DNA of 64,000 nt from Thalassospira sp. (GTDB taxonomy: Bacteria > Pseudomonadota > Alphaproteobacteria > Rhodospirillales > Thalassospiraceae). Below the pieces are notes generated by a model, which saw only the letters and a program-made list of their open reading frames with translations, searched no databases and was not told the DNA's origin. Position 1 is the first letter of the stretch; every line of letters starts with the position of its first letter. The position numbers were made by a program, and so were the translations under genes. The stretch covers positions 1-64,000 of the forward strand of contig NZ_JAUYHK010000019.1 in the NCBI RefSeq assembly GCF_030690045.1, read 5' to 3'. Positions 9,738 to 17,029 of the stretch are shown here, one piece after another.

Positions 9738-10985
9738 ATGACAGAGCCGCGTGTCATTACATTTGGATGTCGTCTGAACACCTATGAATCCGAGGTGATG
9801 CGTGACCATGCCAAAAATGCCGGTATTGAGGATGCCATCATCATCAATACCTGTGCTGTCACGACCGAGGCGGAACGTCAGGCGCGGCAAAGCATTCGCC
9901 GCCTGCGTCGCGAAAATCCCAATGCCAAAATCTTTGTGACCGGGTGCGCCGTACAGGTCAATCCCGACAAATTTGCCGGGATGACAGAAATCGACCGGAT
10001 TTTTGGCAATGACGCCAAGATGAAGGCCGAAACCTTTTTTGACGCCGCCCATGAACGGGTGGTGGTCAATGATATCATGTCGGTTCAGGAAACCGCCAGC
10101 CATCTGGTCGCCGGATTTGAAGGCCGCGCCCGCGCCTTTGTCCAGGTGCAGAATGGCTGCGATCATCGCTGCACCTTTTGCATCATCCCCTATGGTCGCG
10201 GCAATTCGCGCAGCGTACCGATGGGCGAGATTGTCAGTCAGGTGCGCGAACTGGTTGCCAATGGCTATGGCGAAGTGGTTCTGACCGGGGTGGATATCAC
10301 ATCTTATGGCCATGATTTGCCCGGCAAACCGACATTGGGGCAGATGACACGCCGTTTGCTGGCCCAGGTGCCGGAATTGCCGCGTTTGCGCATTTCATCG
10401 GTTGATCCGGTCGAGGTCGATGACGATATTTTCCGCATGATTGCCACCGAACCGCGCCTGATGCCGCATATGCATATCAGTTTGCAGGCGGGTGATGATA
10501 TGGTGCTCAAACGCATGAAGCGCCGCCATTTGCGTCAGGATGTGGTCGATTTTTGCAACAAGGTCCGCGATTTGCGCGCCGATGTGACCTTTGGTGCCGA
10601 TATCATTGCCGGGTTCCCGACCGAAACCGATGAAATGGCCGAAAATACCCGCCGTCTGGTCGAGGAATGCGGGCTGATTTATCTGCATGTGTTTCCCTAT
10701 TCCTCGCGGCCCGGCACCCCGGCGGCCAAAATGCCGCAAGTGGCAAAAGATTTGCGCAAACAGCGTGCCGCCGCCCTGCGTGAAACCGGCGACCGGCAAT
10801 TAAACGCCTTTTTGGCATCAAGGGTCGGCATGGTGGAAAACGTGCTGATCGAAAAGGAAAACACCGGCCATACGGAGCATTTTGCTCCTGTTATGGTCAA
10901 CCGCGTGATAGAACCGGGCACAATTGCAAAGGCGAAAGTCACCGGCCTTGAAGATGGTAAACTGATAGCGGAGCTTGTCGGATGA
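9738..10985 (+). CDS. mtaB: tRNA t6A37 methylthiotransferase MtaB
   Basis: Radical SAM enzyme converting N6-threonylcarbamoyladenosine-37 to its 2-methylthio form in tRNAs. Start ATG 9738 gives MTEPRVITFGCRLNTYES, the usual N-terminus. The UPF0004 domain supplies three cluster cysteines (GCRLN, NTCAV, TGCAV), and the radical SAM motif CDHRCTFC (C141, C145, C148) binds the second 4Fe-4S cluster. The RCIIPYGRG-like segment after it and a C-terminal TRAM-like region (about 355-415) complete the family layout. The stop overlaps ftsY (ATGA), so the two are probably cotranscribed. Confidence 0.94.
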   Translation: MTEPRVITFGCRLNTYESEVMRDHAKNAGIEDAIIINTCAVTTEAERQARQSIRRLRRENPNAKIFVTGCAVQVNPDKFAGMTEIDRIFGNDAKMKAETFFDAAHERVVVNDIMSVQETASHLVAGFEGRARAFVQVQNGCDHRCTFCIIPYGRGNSRSVPMGEIVSQVRELVANGYGEVVLTGVDITSYGHDLPGKPTLGQMTRRLLAQVPELPRLRISSVDPVEVDDDIFRMIATEPRLMPHMHISLQAGDDMVLKRMKRRHLRQDVVDFCNKVRDLRADVTFGADIIAGFPTETDEMAENTRRLVEECGLIYLHVFPYSSRPGTPAAKMPQVAKDLRKQRAAALRETGDRQLNAFLASRVGMVENVLIEKENTGHTEHFAPVMVNRVIEPGTIAKAKVTGLEDGKLIAELVG

Positions 10986-11917
10986 ATGAAGAGGTCAAAA
11001 AAAGCTGGTTTTCCCGTCTGACTGACGGGTTAAAACGGTCCTCTTCCAAACTGACCACCGGAATCGCCGATATCTTTACCAAGCGCCGTCTGGATGATGA
11101 GGCGCTGCAAGAATTTGAAGATTTGCTGATTACATCCGATCTGGGCGTTGCCACGGCGGCAAAACTGGGCGCGGAATTGTCGCGCACCCGGTTCGACAAG
11201 CAGGTCGAAGCCGGTGAAATTCAGGAATTTATCGCCGACGAAGTCGCCAAAATCCTTGAACCGGTCGCTATCCCCCTGATGATTGATGCCGGACGCAAAC
11301 CCCATGTTGTGCTGGTGGTGGGGGTTAATGGATCGGGCAAGACAACAACGATTGGCAAACTTGCCAAAACCTATCGGGATCAGGGCCTGAAAGTCATGAT
11401 GGCGGCAGGCGATACATTCCGGGCGGCTGCGGTTGAACAGCTTAAGGTCTGGGGCGAACGTACCGGGTGCCCGGTGATTTCACGCGGTGACGGAGCCGAT
11501 GCTGCCGGATTGGCGTTTGATGCCATCGAACAGGCGCGGCGCGAAGGATATGATCTGTTGCTGATCGATACGGCCGGGCGGTTGCAAAACAAGGCGCATC
11601 TGATGGACGAATTGAAAAAAATCGTCCGGGTGATTCGCAAATGCGATGAAACGGCCCCGCATGATACGCTTTTGGTACTGGATGCCACCACCGGCCAGAA
11701 TGCCCATAATCAGGTGGAAGTTTTTTCCGAAGCCACCAATGTCTCGGGCCTGATTGTCACCAAGCTGGATGGTACTGCCAAGGGCGGGGTTGTTGTGGCG
11801 CTGGCCGAAAAATTTGGCAAGCCGGTGCATGCGATTGGCGTTGGCGAAGCCGCCGAGGACCTCCGCCCGTTCGAGGCCCGGGCCTTTGCCCGCAGCCTTG
11901 CCGGATTGGCGGATTAA
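10982..11917 (+). CDS. ftsY: Signal recognition particle receptor FtsY
   Basis: SRP-family GTPase that docks ribosome-nascent chain-SRP complexes at the membrane. At 311 residues it is essentially the NG domain only: the N domain is about 20-100, then GVNGSGKTTTIGKLA (G1), DTFRAAAVEQL, DTAGRLQNK (G3), TKLDGTAKGG (G4) and a C-terminal GVGEAAEDLRPF. The long acidic A domain of enterobacterial FtsY is missing, as is usual in Alphaproteobacteria. ATG 10982 overlaps the mtaB stop by 4 nt. Its stop overlaps the stop of the convergent lipid kinase by 2 nt, leaving no room for a terminator between them. Confidence 0.96.
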   Translation: MNEEVKKSWFSRLTDGLKRSSSKLTTGIADIFTKRRLDDEALQEFEDLLITSDLGVATAAKLGAELSRTRFDKQVEAGEIQEFIADEVAKILEPVAIPLMIDAGRKPHVVLVVGVNGSGKTTTIGKLAKTYRDQGLKVMMAAGDTFRAAAVEQLKVWGERTGCPVISRGDGADAAGLAFDAIEQARREGYDLLLIDTAGRLQNKAHLMDELKKIVRVIRKCDETAPHDTLLVLDATTGQNAHNQVEVFSEATNVSGLIVTKLDGTAKGGVVVALAEKFGKPVHAIGVGEAAEDLRPFEARAFARSLAGLAD

Positions 11918-13287
11918 TCCCCGGTACTTTTGGTCTCGGCAATCCTGCGCAAATCTGGCAGGATTGAGTCAAACAATACCACCATATCCTGCAAGGCGTT
12001 GCGAATATCATCGGGCAATCCGGTCAGGTCACAGGATGCCATCTGGTGTTGCAGGGGCGTGATCTGGGCGATCAGGCCGGTCGCCAGACGCGGGTCCATA
12101 TTCTCGATCACCCATGACAGGGCACGGTCGCGCAATTCTTCAAGGCTGTGCAAATCCGGGTCGGGGGAGGATGTTGGCAAATCATAGGGCCGCAATCCCA
12201 ATTCCAGACGTCGGTTGATATTGCGCAGGCTGTCGGCGCAATCATGACACAGCGATTTCAGGGCATTGCCTTGTGCCACATCGCGGATTGCGCCCAGACG
12301 AACGGCAAGGTCCTCGGCATCCAGTGTAATGTCATTGATGATATCGGCATGCGCCAACCCGTCGCGGTTGTCCGCCGTGCCGGTAAAGGCCATCGGGGCA
12401 AAGACCGGCAATATGCCGGTTTTCAGCATAAACCGGGCAGGCAGATGGGTGATGATTTCGCCATCGGCCAAAACCGGATGGGCGGTGTCACAGTCGATTT
12501 TTATGTCGGTGCATTCGCGGGTCAGCGCCAGATTGCTGTTGTCGATCGATCCAAACAACAAATCGGCGGCAATATCCATGCCCGACAAGGTATCGACATC
12601 GGCACGGATGGCAAACATGTGCAATTTGCCATCATCCAGACGCTTGCTGTCACGCGGGCGCAGGCCACCACCAAAATACTGACCATTGGTGATGGTCAAT
12701 TGCCGGACCAAAAGTTTTTCAGTTGTTTCGTGGCACGAGATGTCCAGTGCCAACGGGTCCATCTCGTGCCAGCTTTGCCAGTTTGCGACCGCATAACTCA
12801 ACGCCCCGGCCCAGCGTTTCAAATCCGGGTTGATGCGATTACGGGCATCGGCAGGAACCCCGATACTGGCGGCGTTGACAAAACTTTTGTCATTCACCCG
12901 CCCGATATCCAGATGGGCGATCTGACCATTGATGGCGGCCTGGGCAGCCTGAATAGGGTCATCTGGCAGGCACAGGCTGCGGGCAAAATCATTGGCTGTT
13001 CCCATTGGCAGGGCAATCAGAACAACCTTGGCCGTGATCACCGCATCAAGAATGGCATTGATCGTGCCATCGCCGCCGCCCAGGGCGACGATATCGCCCG
13101 GTCGGGTTGCGGTGGTGATGTGTGTGATCATTTCGCCCGGATCGTCACAAAACCGCATTTCGGTTTGATATCCGGCATCCTCAAATACGCCACGCAATGC
13201 TTGCGCACCATCTTCGCGCCAGCGATCCGGTGTTTTGGTCCGGTTTAACAGTAACAACACTTTGCCGGTTAAATCCGAAGCCTTCAC
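11914..13287 (-). CDS. Diacylglycerol/lipid kinase family protein with C-terminal extension
   Basis: The N-terminal part (about residues 1-310) is a DAGK/YegS-type lipid kinase: KVLLLLNRTK, the nucleotide loop ALGGGDGTINAIL, LPMGTANDFARSL and the second-domain motif VLADGEII. The natural lipid substrate cannot be told from sequence. About 150 further residues are predicted helical and match nothing I know, making the protein (457 aa) longer than usual (about 300). I chose GTG 13287 because ACGGAGG lies 8 nt upstream. A longer frame up to 13416 runs through the dps terminator and into dps. It is convergent with ftsY, with overlapping stop codons. Confidence 0.82.
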   Translation of the reverse strand: MKASDLTGKVLLLLNRTKTPDRWREDGAQALRGVFEDAGYQTEMRFCDDPGEMITHITTATRPGDIVALGGGDGTINAILDAVITAKVVLIALPMGTANDFARSLCLPDDPIQAAQAAINGQIAHLDIGRVNDKSFVNAASIGVPADARNRINPDLKRWAGALSYAVANWQSWHEMDPLALDISCHETTEKLLVRQLTITNGQYFGGGLRPRDSKRLDDGKLHMFAIRADVDTLSGMDIAADLLFGSIDNSNLALTRECTDIKIDCDTAHPVLADGEIITHLPARFMLKTGILPVFAPMAFTGTADNRDGLAHADIINDITLDAEDLAVRLGAIRDVAQGNALKSLCHDCADSLRNINRRLELGLRPYDLPTSSPDPDLHSLEELRDRALSWVIENMDPRLATGLIAQITPLQHQMASCDLTGLPDDIRNALQDMVVLFDSILPDLRRIAETKSTGD

Positions 13288-13321
13288 GCGATGATCCTCC
13301 GTCAGGGATATCAGAATAAAC

Positions 13322-13365
13322 ATAAAACCGTCCAAACCCGGCATGATTGTGACACCGGGTTTGGG
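13322..13365 (-). terminator. Rho-independent terminator of dps
   Basis: On the minus strand CCAAACCCGG, a 13-nt loop, then CCGGGTTTGG and ACGGTTTTATGTTT lie just after the dps stop. The strong 10-bp stem with a T-rich tail separates dps from the downstream lipid kinase. Confidence 0.8.
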
Positions 13366-13375
13366 CAAGGCAGGG

Positions 13376-13879
13376 TCAGGAAATGATGGCGCGCAACATC
13401 CATGCTGCTTCTTCATGTACGCCGACCCGTTCTGTCAGCATGTCGGCGGTTTTGACATCATCCACTTCGTCGGCGGCACCAACACCGTCACGCAGAAGGC
13501 AGGCCATTTTTTCATGATCCTCGACCAGTTCCTGCACCATGTCATTGGCGTTGATCAGGGATGTCTGGTCGGTGATGATGGAATCTTCCATCATGGTGGC
13601 AAGGCCGGTCGGTGCGGAAAATCCGATGGCGCGGATGCGTTCGGCCATGTCATCAATCGCCGTATTCAAATCTTCGTATTGTTCTTCGGTCATTTTGTGC
13701 AGCGAATAAAACGCCGGACCGACAACATTCCAGTGAACACCACGAATTTTGGCATATAGCACATGGGACGATCCGACAATTTTCGTCAACATCTGCGCCA
13801 GTTTCTTGCGGTCCTTGCGGTCCACGCCGGATTTGACCGGAAATTCCCTGGCAATGTTCTGCATGCTGCTCTGTGCCAT
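13376..13879 (-). CDS. dps: DNA starvation/stationary-phase protection protein Dps
   Basis: Ferritin-like dodecamer protein that oxidises and stores iron and shields DNA during starvation and oxidative stress. The 167 residues show the Dps ferroxidase signature split across two subunits: KIRGVHWNVVGPAFYSLH followed by DDMAERIRAIG. The N-terminal SVDRKDRKKL-type basic stretch could contact DNA. AGGAG precedes the ATG. An EcfG-type promoter (GGAAC-N16-CGTT) lies about 60-90 bp upstream, and the divergent neighbour has one too. A clear terminator follows. Identification is firm. Confidence 0.94.
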   Translation of the reverse strand: MAQSSMQNIAREFPVKSGVDRKDRKKLAQMLTKIVGSSHVLYAKIRGVHWNVVGPAFYSLHKMTEEQYEDLNTAIDDMAERIRAIGFSAPTGLATMMEDSIITDQTSLINANDMVQELVEDHEKMACLLRDGVGAADEVDDVKTADMLTERVGVHEEAAWMLRAIIS

Positions 13880-13942
13880 TTTCGGCTCCTGTTCGTTATT
13901 TCGGGGTCAATCAGGCGATGTAACCTGATTTCTTAAGGGTAA

Positions 13943-13967
13943 AACGTGCGGTATGGGTGAAGGTTCC
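13943..13967 (-). promoter_or_regulatory. EcfG-type general stress promoter of dps
   Basis: Reading the minus strand: GGAAC (13967-13963), 16 nt, CGTT (13946-13943). This matches exactly the GGAAC-N16/17-CGTT consensus known for EcfG (PhyR-NepR-controlled) promoters in Alphaproteobacteria, and it points at dps 64 bp downstream. Confidence 0.75.
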
Positions 13968-13988
13968 ACAAAATAAACCGCCTTAATG

Positions 13989-14013
13989 GGAACAAATTTT
14001 TCGATCATTCGTT
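13989..14013 (+). promoter_or_regulatory. EcfG-type general stress promoter of the LEA-like gene
   Basis: GGAAC at 13989-13993, 16 nt, CGTT at 14010-14013, an exact consensus match with the start codon 60 bp downstream. It is divergent from the dps promoter, with 21 bp between their -35 elements. Confidence 0.75.
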
Positions 14014-14072
14014 GTGTTATGACAGGCAGTGGCAAAGTAAATGCCATGTCTTAATCAAAAATGGAGGTTGTG

Positions 14073-14525
14073 ATGCTTTATAAGACTGTATTGATGGCTG
14101 GTACTGTTGTGATGTCTCTTGCTGTTGCTGTTCCGGCTTATGCCGATTCCCACAGCGGGACCATGCAGACCGATGATGCCATCAAGTCGGATGCGAAAAA
14201 GGCAGGCAACGCCGCCGAACGTGAATATGAAGAAGCCAAGGAATATGGCTTTGAGCAGAAAGATGATTTTAGTGCATGGGTTGAGGAAAAAACCGCGGCC
14301 CTGGGCCGGAAATATGATGAGGTTTCTGCCGCTGCTGCCGAGCAGAGCGATGAAACTGCTGATGACCTTGCCGAAGCATGGGCCGCGACCAAGGCGAGTG
14401 TGAGTGAATCGCTTGATGATGTTCAGGATTCCTCTGCCGAAACATGGGAAAATGTCAAGGCTGGCACGGTGAAAGCCTTGCAGGATGCTGAACGTGCCCT
14501 GTCGGACGATCCGGCTGCGCAATAA
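14073..14525 (+). CDS. Exported helical (LEA-like) protein, probable stress gene
   Basis: The 150-residue product starts MLYKTVLMAGTVVMSLAVAVPAYA, a clear Sec signal peptide with AYA cleavage site. The mature part is very acidic, Ala/Glu/Asp-rich, lacks Cys and is predicted almost entirely helical. It has loosely repeated segments spaced by Trp and Lys (SAWVEEKTAALG, EAWAATKASVSE, ETWENVKAGTVK). The composition recalls LEA-like or apolipoprotein-like stress proteins, but I recognise no named family. The start is set by GGAGG 5 nt before ATG 14073. The exact EcfG promoter upstream and divergent dps argue for general stress control. Confidence 0.75.
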   Translation: MLYKTVLMAGTVVMSLAVAVPAYADSHSGTMQTDDAIKSDAKKAGNAAEREYEEAKEYGFEQKDDFSAWVEEKTAALGRKYDEVSAAAAEQSDETADDLAEAWAATKASVSESLDDVQDSSAETWENVKAGTVKALQDAERALSDDPAAQ

Positions 14526-14548
14526 CTTCCTTCGGTATGATGAGATTG

Positions 14549-14584
14549 ACGGCCCGCCCGAAAAGGTCGGGCCGTTTGTTTTGA
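14549..14584 (+). terminator. Rho-independent terminator
   Basis: ACGGCCCG (14549-14556) / CGGGCCGT (14568-14575), then TTGTTTTG. Ends the LEA-like transcript before the YqaA-like gene. Confidence 0.85.
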
Positions 14585-14605
14585 TCGGTCCTGAAGGCTG
14601 ATTTT

Positions 14606-15196
14606 ATGACGAATAGTGCGCCAGGATTTGGGGGGCGCCTGAAACAGAGATGGCATGGTATCCGTTCCCGGATGGAAAAACTGGCCGCAGGCCGCAAGGG
14701 GCTGGGCGGGCTTGCCATTGCTTCGTTCCTTGAAACCACCATCATTCCGATCCCGATTGAAATCATTATCGCCCCGCTGATGGCGGTATCGCGCCGTCGG
14801 GGCATGGTGATTGCCAGTGTGACCTTGCTGGGCAGTGTTTTGGGGGCAGTGTTTCTCTATGGGCTGGGGCTGGGCCTGTATGACGAGGTTGTGGCCCCGT
14901 TAATGACAATGTGGGGCGCAGAACAGCAATTTTCAGAAATTGAACAGCGGTTTGCAGAAGGCGGCTTCTGGCTGGTTTTTGTCATCAGCCTGACACCCGT
15001 GCCGATGCAACTGGCCGCCCTTGCCGCAGGGGTGACATCCTATCCGTTCTGGTTGTTCCTGATCGCCATTACCCTGTCGCGGGCGGTGCGGTATTACGGG
15101 CTTTTTGCCTTGATCGCCTTATTTGGTGTCGGCATGGCCCGCATTTTCGAGGGTAAAAAGCTCAAAAAGGCGGATGACAACAGTCATCCTGTCTGA
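14606..15196 (+). CDS. YqaA/DedA-like (VTT domain) membrane protein
   Basis: The 196-residue protein has an amphipathic N-terminus and about four TM segments: GLGGLAIASFLETTIIPIPIE, MVIASVTLLGSVLGAVFLYG, FWLVFVISLTPVPMQLAALA and LFLIAITLSRAVRYYGLFAL. The E-x(5,7)-PIP-E and TPVP re-entrant motifs resemble the YqaA branch of the SNARE-associated/DedA superfamily, members of which act in membrane homeostasis or lipid transport. The substrate is unknown. GAAGG stands 8 nt before ATG 14606. It follows the terminator of the stress gene, so it has its own promoter or depends on readthrough. Confidence 0.78.
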   Translation: MTNSAPGFGGRLKQRWHGIRSRMEKLAAGRKGLGGLAIASFLETTIIPIPIEIIIAPLMAVSRRRGMVIASVTLLGSVLGAVFLYGLGLGLYDEVVAPLMTMWGAEQQFSEIEQRFAEGGFWLVFVISLTPVPMQLAALAAGVTSYPFWLFLIAITLSRAVRYYGLFALIALFGVGMARIFEGKKLKKADDNSHPV

Positions 15197-15225
15197 TTTC
15201 GGCGGCATTTTCGCAAAACAGATTT

Positions 15226-15266
15226 CAAAAAAAACCGCCCGAACATCACAGTCAGACGGTTTTTGG
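15226..15266. terminator. Bidirectional terminator between convergent genes
   Basis: AAAACCG / CGGTTTT stem with an A-run on the left and a T-run on the right, so it can serve both the YqaA-like gene (+) and the ribbon-helix-helix gene (-). Confidence 0.7.
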
Positions 15267-15270
15267 GTGT

Positions 15271-15480
15271 TTATTCCGGTTCGATGCGGAAATCAGTGGT
15301 TGATTTGCCCTCGGTTTCGGGCTCGTCGATGTCTTCGGCAATCAATCCACGACGGATCAATTCGCGAATGGCCGCAGCGCGGGTTGGCATGCGGTGTTGG
15401 AACCGCCAGTCATCAATGAACCTCAGTTCCTCGTCATCGAGCATGATCTGAAGTTTTTCGGTTCTTTTCGGGCTTGCCAA
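15271..15480 (-). CDS. Small ribbon-helix-helix (CopG/Arc-like) protein
   Basis: 69 residues. The core EKLQIMLDDEELRFIDDWRF followed by RAAAIRELIRRGL is a ribbon-helix-helix DNA-binding fold of the CopG/Arc/MetJ type, which dimerises and binds operators. The tail (EDIDEPETEGK) is acidic. It initiates at TTG 15480, with GGAG 6 nt upstream. No toxin gene is adjacent, so it is either a free-standing regulator or an antitoxin-like orphan. The target is unknown. Confidence 0.72.
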   Translation of the reverse strand: MASPKRTEKLQIMLDDEELRFIDDWRFQHRMPTRAAAIRELIRRGLIAEDIDEPETEGKSTTDFRIEPE

Positions 15481-15826
15481 CGGGGGCTCCTTGTGACGGT
15501 CAATCCACCGTTAAAACGGCCTGTAACCTTTGACAGGCCGGGATTTGGAGGATTTTGGAGTAAGTGACGTTATCGCCATTTCTTCCATAAAACAACCAGA
15601 TAACGGCAGTTCTGTTCCTTGAGTGAAATTGGCATTTTACTCAAAATAAATATTATATGTTTGTTGATTATAGTAAGTATTTTGAGGGTATTTCGTTGGT
15701 TGATCATATTGATGATGTTAATAATGTGGCGGATATTCAATATATTACCAAAGTTAAGTACGATATTTTACTTTTAATGCCTTATTTGTTTGTTATGGTT
15801 TTTTCATCCAACAAATGGAGGTTGTG
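15481..15826. other. AT-rich intergenic region upstream of the ECF sigma gene
   Basis: About 345 bp between the RHH gene and the ECF sigma gene, strikingly AT-rich from about 15590 to 15810. It must hold both divergent promoters. I found no GGAAC-N16/17-CGTT motif. A 56-codon open frame (15657-15827, starting MFVDYSKYFEGISL) runs through it and its TGA overlaps the sigma ATG, but it has no Shine-Dalgarno sequence and may be chance. Confidence 0.5.
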
Positions 15827-16354
15827 ATGTCTGACCAAGTTATGAATGAAATTGAAGGTCATATTCCCGCACTGCGTCGCCATGCCTGCCGTTTGACAGG
15901 GGCGATGGATCGGGCTGATGATCTGGTTCAGGATACGCTCGTCAAGGCGCTTAGCAACAGGGACAAGTTCGAGGAAGGCACCAGCCTGAAGGCATGGTTG
16001 CACCGGATTTTGTTCAACACCTTTATTTCGCTGGTTCGCCGGGAGAAAACCCGTGGCGTTCACATGGACTGGGACGATATGGGTGATGTTTACGGACATG
16101 GCGGCAACCAGATAGCACGCCTGCAATTGCGCGATGCTGACCGGGTGCTGCGCGGTTTGCCTGCCCAGGAAAAACAGGCACTGATGCTGACGGCTGTCAA
16201 TGATATGTCCTATCAGGATGCCGCCCGCGAAATGAATGTCGAAGTCGGTACGGTCAAATCCCGTGTCGGTCGGGCCCGCCGCAAATTGCGCGCATCGGTT
16301 GGCATGATTGAAGCGCGCCAGCAGTTTTCGAAGTTTGTTCCGGAGGCCGCGTAA
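15827..16354 (+). CDS. ECF-type RNA polymerase sigma factor
   Basis: The 175-residue protein has sigma region 2 (RRHACRLTGAMDRADDLVQD, then SLKAWLHRILFNTFISLVRR, residues about 15-80) and region 4 (LPAQEKQALMLTAVNDMSYQDAARE, then VGTVKSRVGRARRKL, about 112-160), with no region 1 or 3. This is a group 4 (ECF) sigma factor resembling the EcfG/RpoE-like alphaproteobacterial types. ATG 15827 is 5 nt after GGAGG. Its stop overlaps the next ORF (TAATG), which looks like an anti-sigma factor. Canonical phyR and nepR are not in the window, so whether this is EcfG or a paralogue cannot be decided. Confidence 0.88.
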   Translation: MSDQVMNEIEGHIPALRRHACRLTGAMDRADDLVQDTLVKALSNRDKFEEGTSLKAWLHRILFNTFISLVRREKTRGVHMDWDDMGDVYGHGGNQIARLQLRDADRVLRGLPAQEKQALMLTAVNDMSYQDAAREMNVEVGTVKSRVGRARRKLRASVGMIEARQQFSKFVPEAA

Positions 16355-16632
16355 TGCCCTGCACACTTGCCATTTACGGCAAGGAGGACATCCTTGATTA
16401 TATGTGCGGGGATTTGCCCCCCGAAGAACGGCGCGACATTGAAAATCTTGCGCAAAACGATCCGATGGCGGCCTGCACGATTCGCGAAATCAGGGAACGG
16501 CTGCTGCTGAATCGCCAGCCGGTTGATCTGATGGCCTATCGCCGGTGGCAGAAACTGCATGAACTGGCTGAAAATGCCGGGCTGTTTCAAAATATGTCAG
16601 GTGTAAGATCGATACGTCCGAAAGAGTATTGA
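16354..16632 (+). CDS. Small soluble anti-sigma-factor-like protein
   Basis: 92 residues, overlapping the sigma gene by 1 nt. The segment DILDYMCGDLPPEERRDIEN followed by LAQNDPMAACTIREI matches the look of anti-sigma N-terminal domains (a YxxGxLxxxExxxxExxLxxDP pattern). There is no TM helix, no zinc-binding HxxxCxxC and no NepR-like sequence. Role as partner of the preceding sigma is inferred from overlap and pattern. It could instead be a cofactor of the sigma factor. Confidence 0.6.
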   Translation: MPCTLAIYGKEDILDYMCGDLPPEERRDIENLAQNDPMAACTIREIRERLLLNRQPVDLMAYRRWQKLHELAENAGLFQNMSGVRSIRPKEY

Positions 16633-17029
16633 CTTTAATGACCAATGGTCAGATAAATTATCTGTCGGGGTCGATTGTCTTTTCCCTCAACGTCTAAGAC
16701 CCTTCCCCGCCAGTAGGCCGGAGCTTTGGTTCAGCTCCGGCCTTTTTTTGTCCCGACTCCGGCCCGATTGCCTCCCTGTCGGTTTTTATGACCCTTACCG
16801 GTTCGGCCTGTCTGCCGGAAACTGTCATTTGGAAAATTTGAAAATCCCGCCATGATCACCAGATATAAGGATGATTATAAAAGGTTCTGATGGCTTTGCG
16901 GCATTTTTGCAAAAAGACTGATTTTGTGTCGTGCATGCCGGGGGCGCGCAATTGGGGGTTGCCAGAAGCGGGGCGGGCGGTGATAAATCTCCGGCTCACA
17001 ACAAACAAAAATAAAAAGGAGCACAATTT
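16633..17029 (+). other. Intergenic region between anti-sigma-like gene and amn
   Basis: About 400 bp. It contains the strong terminator at 16715-16750. The remainder up to 17029 should hold the amn promoter and leader; I saw no convincing -35/-10 pair and no structured RNA. AGGAG precedes the amn start. Confidence 0.5.
16715..16750 (+). terminator. Strong rho-independent terminator
   Basis: AGGCCGGAGCT (16715-16725) / AGCTCCGGCCT (16733-16743), then TTTTTTG. Ends the sigma/anti-sigma transcript. Confidence 0.92.

Noticed and set aside
12148-13248. A 366-codon open frame antisense to the lipid kinase.
   Set aside because: Shadow of the real gene on the minus strand, whose motifs and Shine-Dalgarno sequence are clear.
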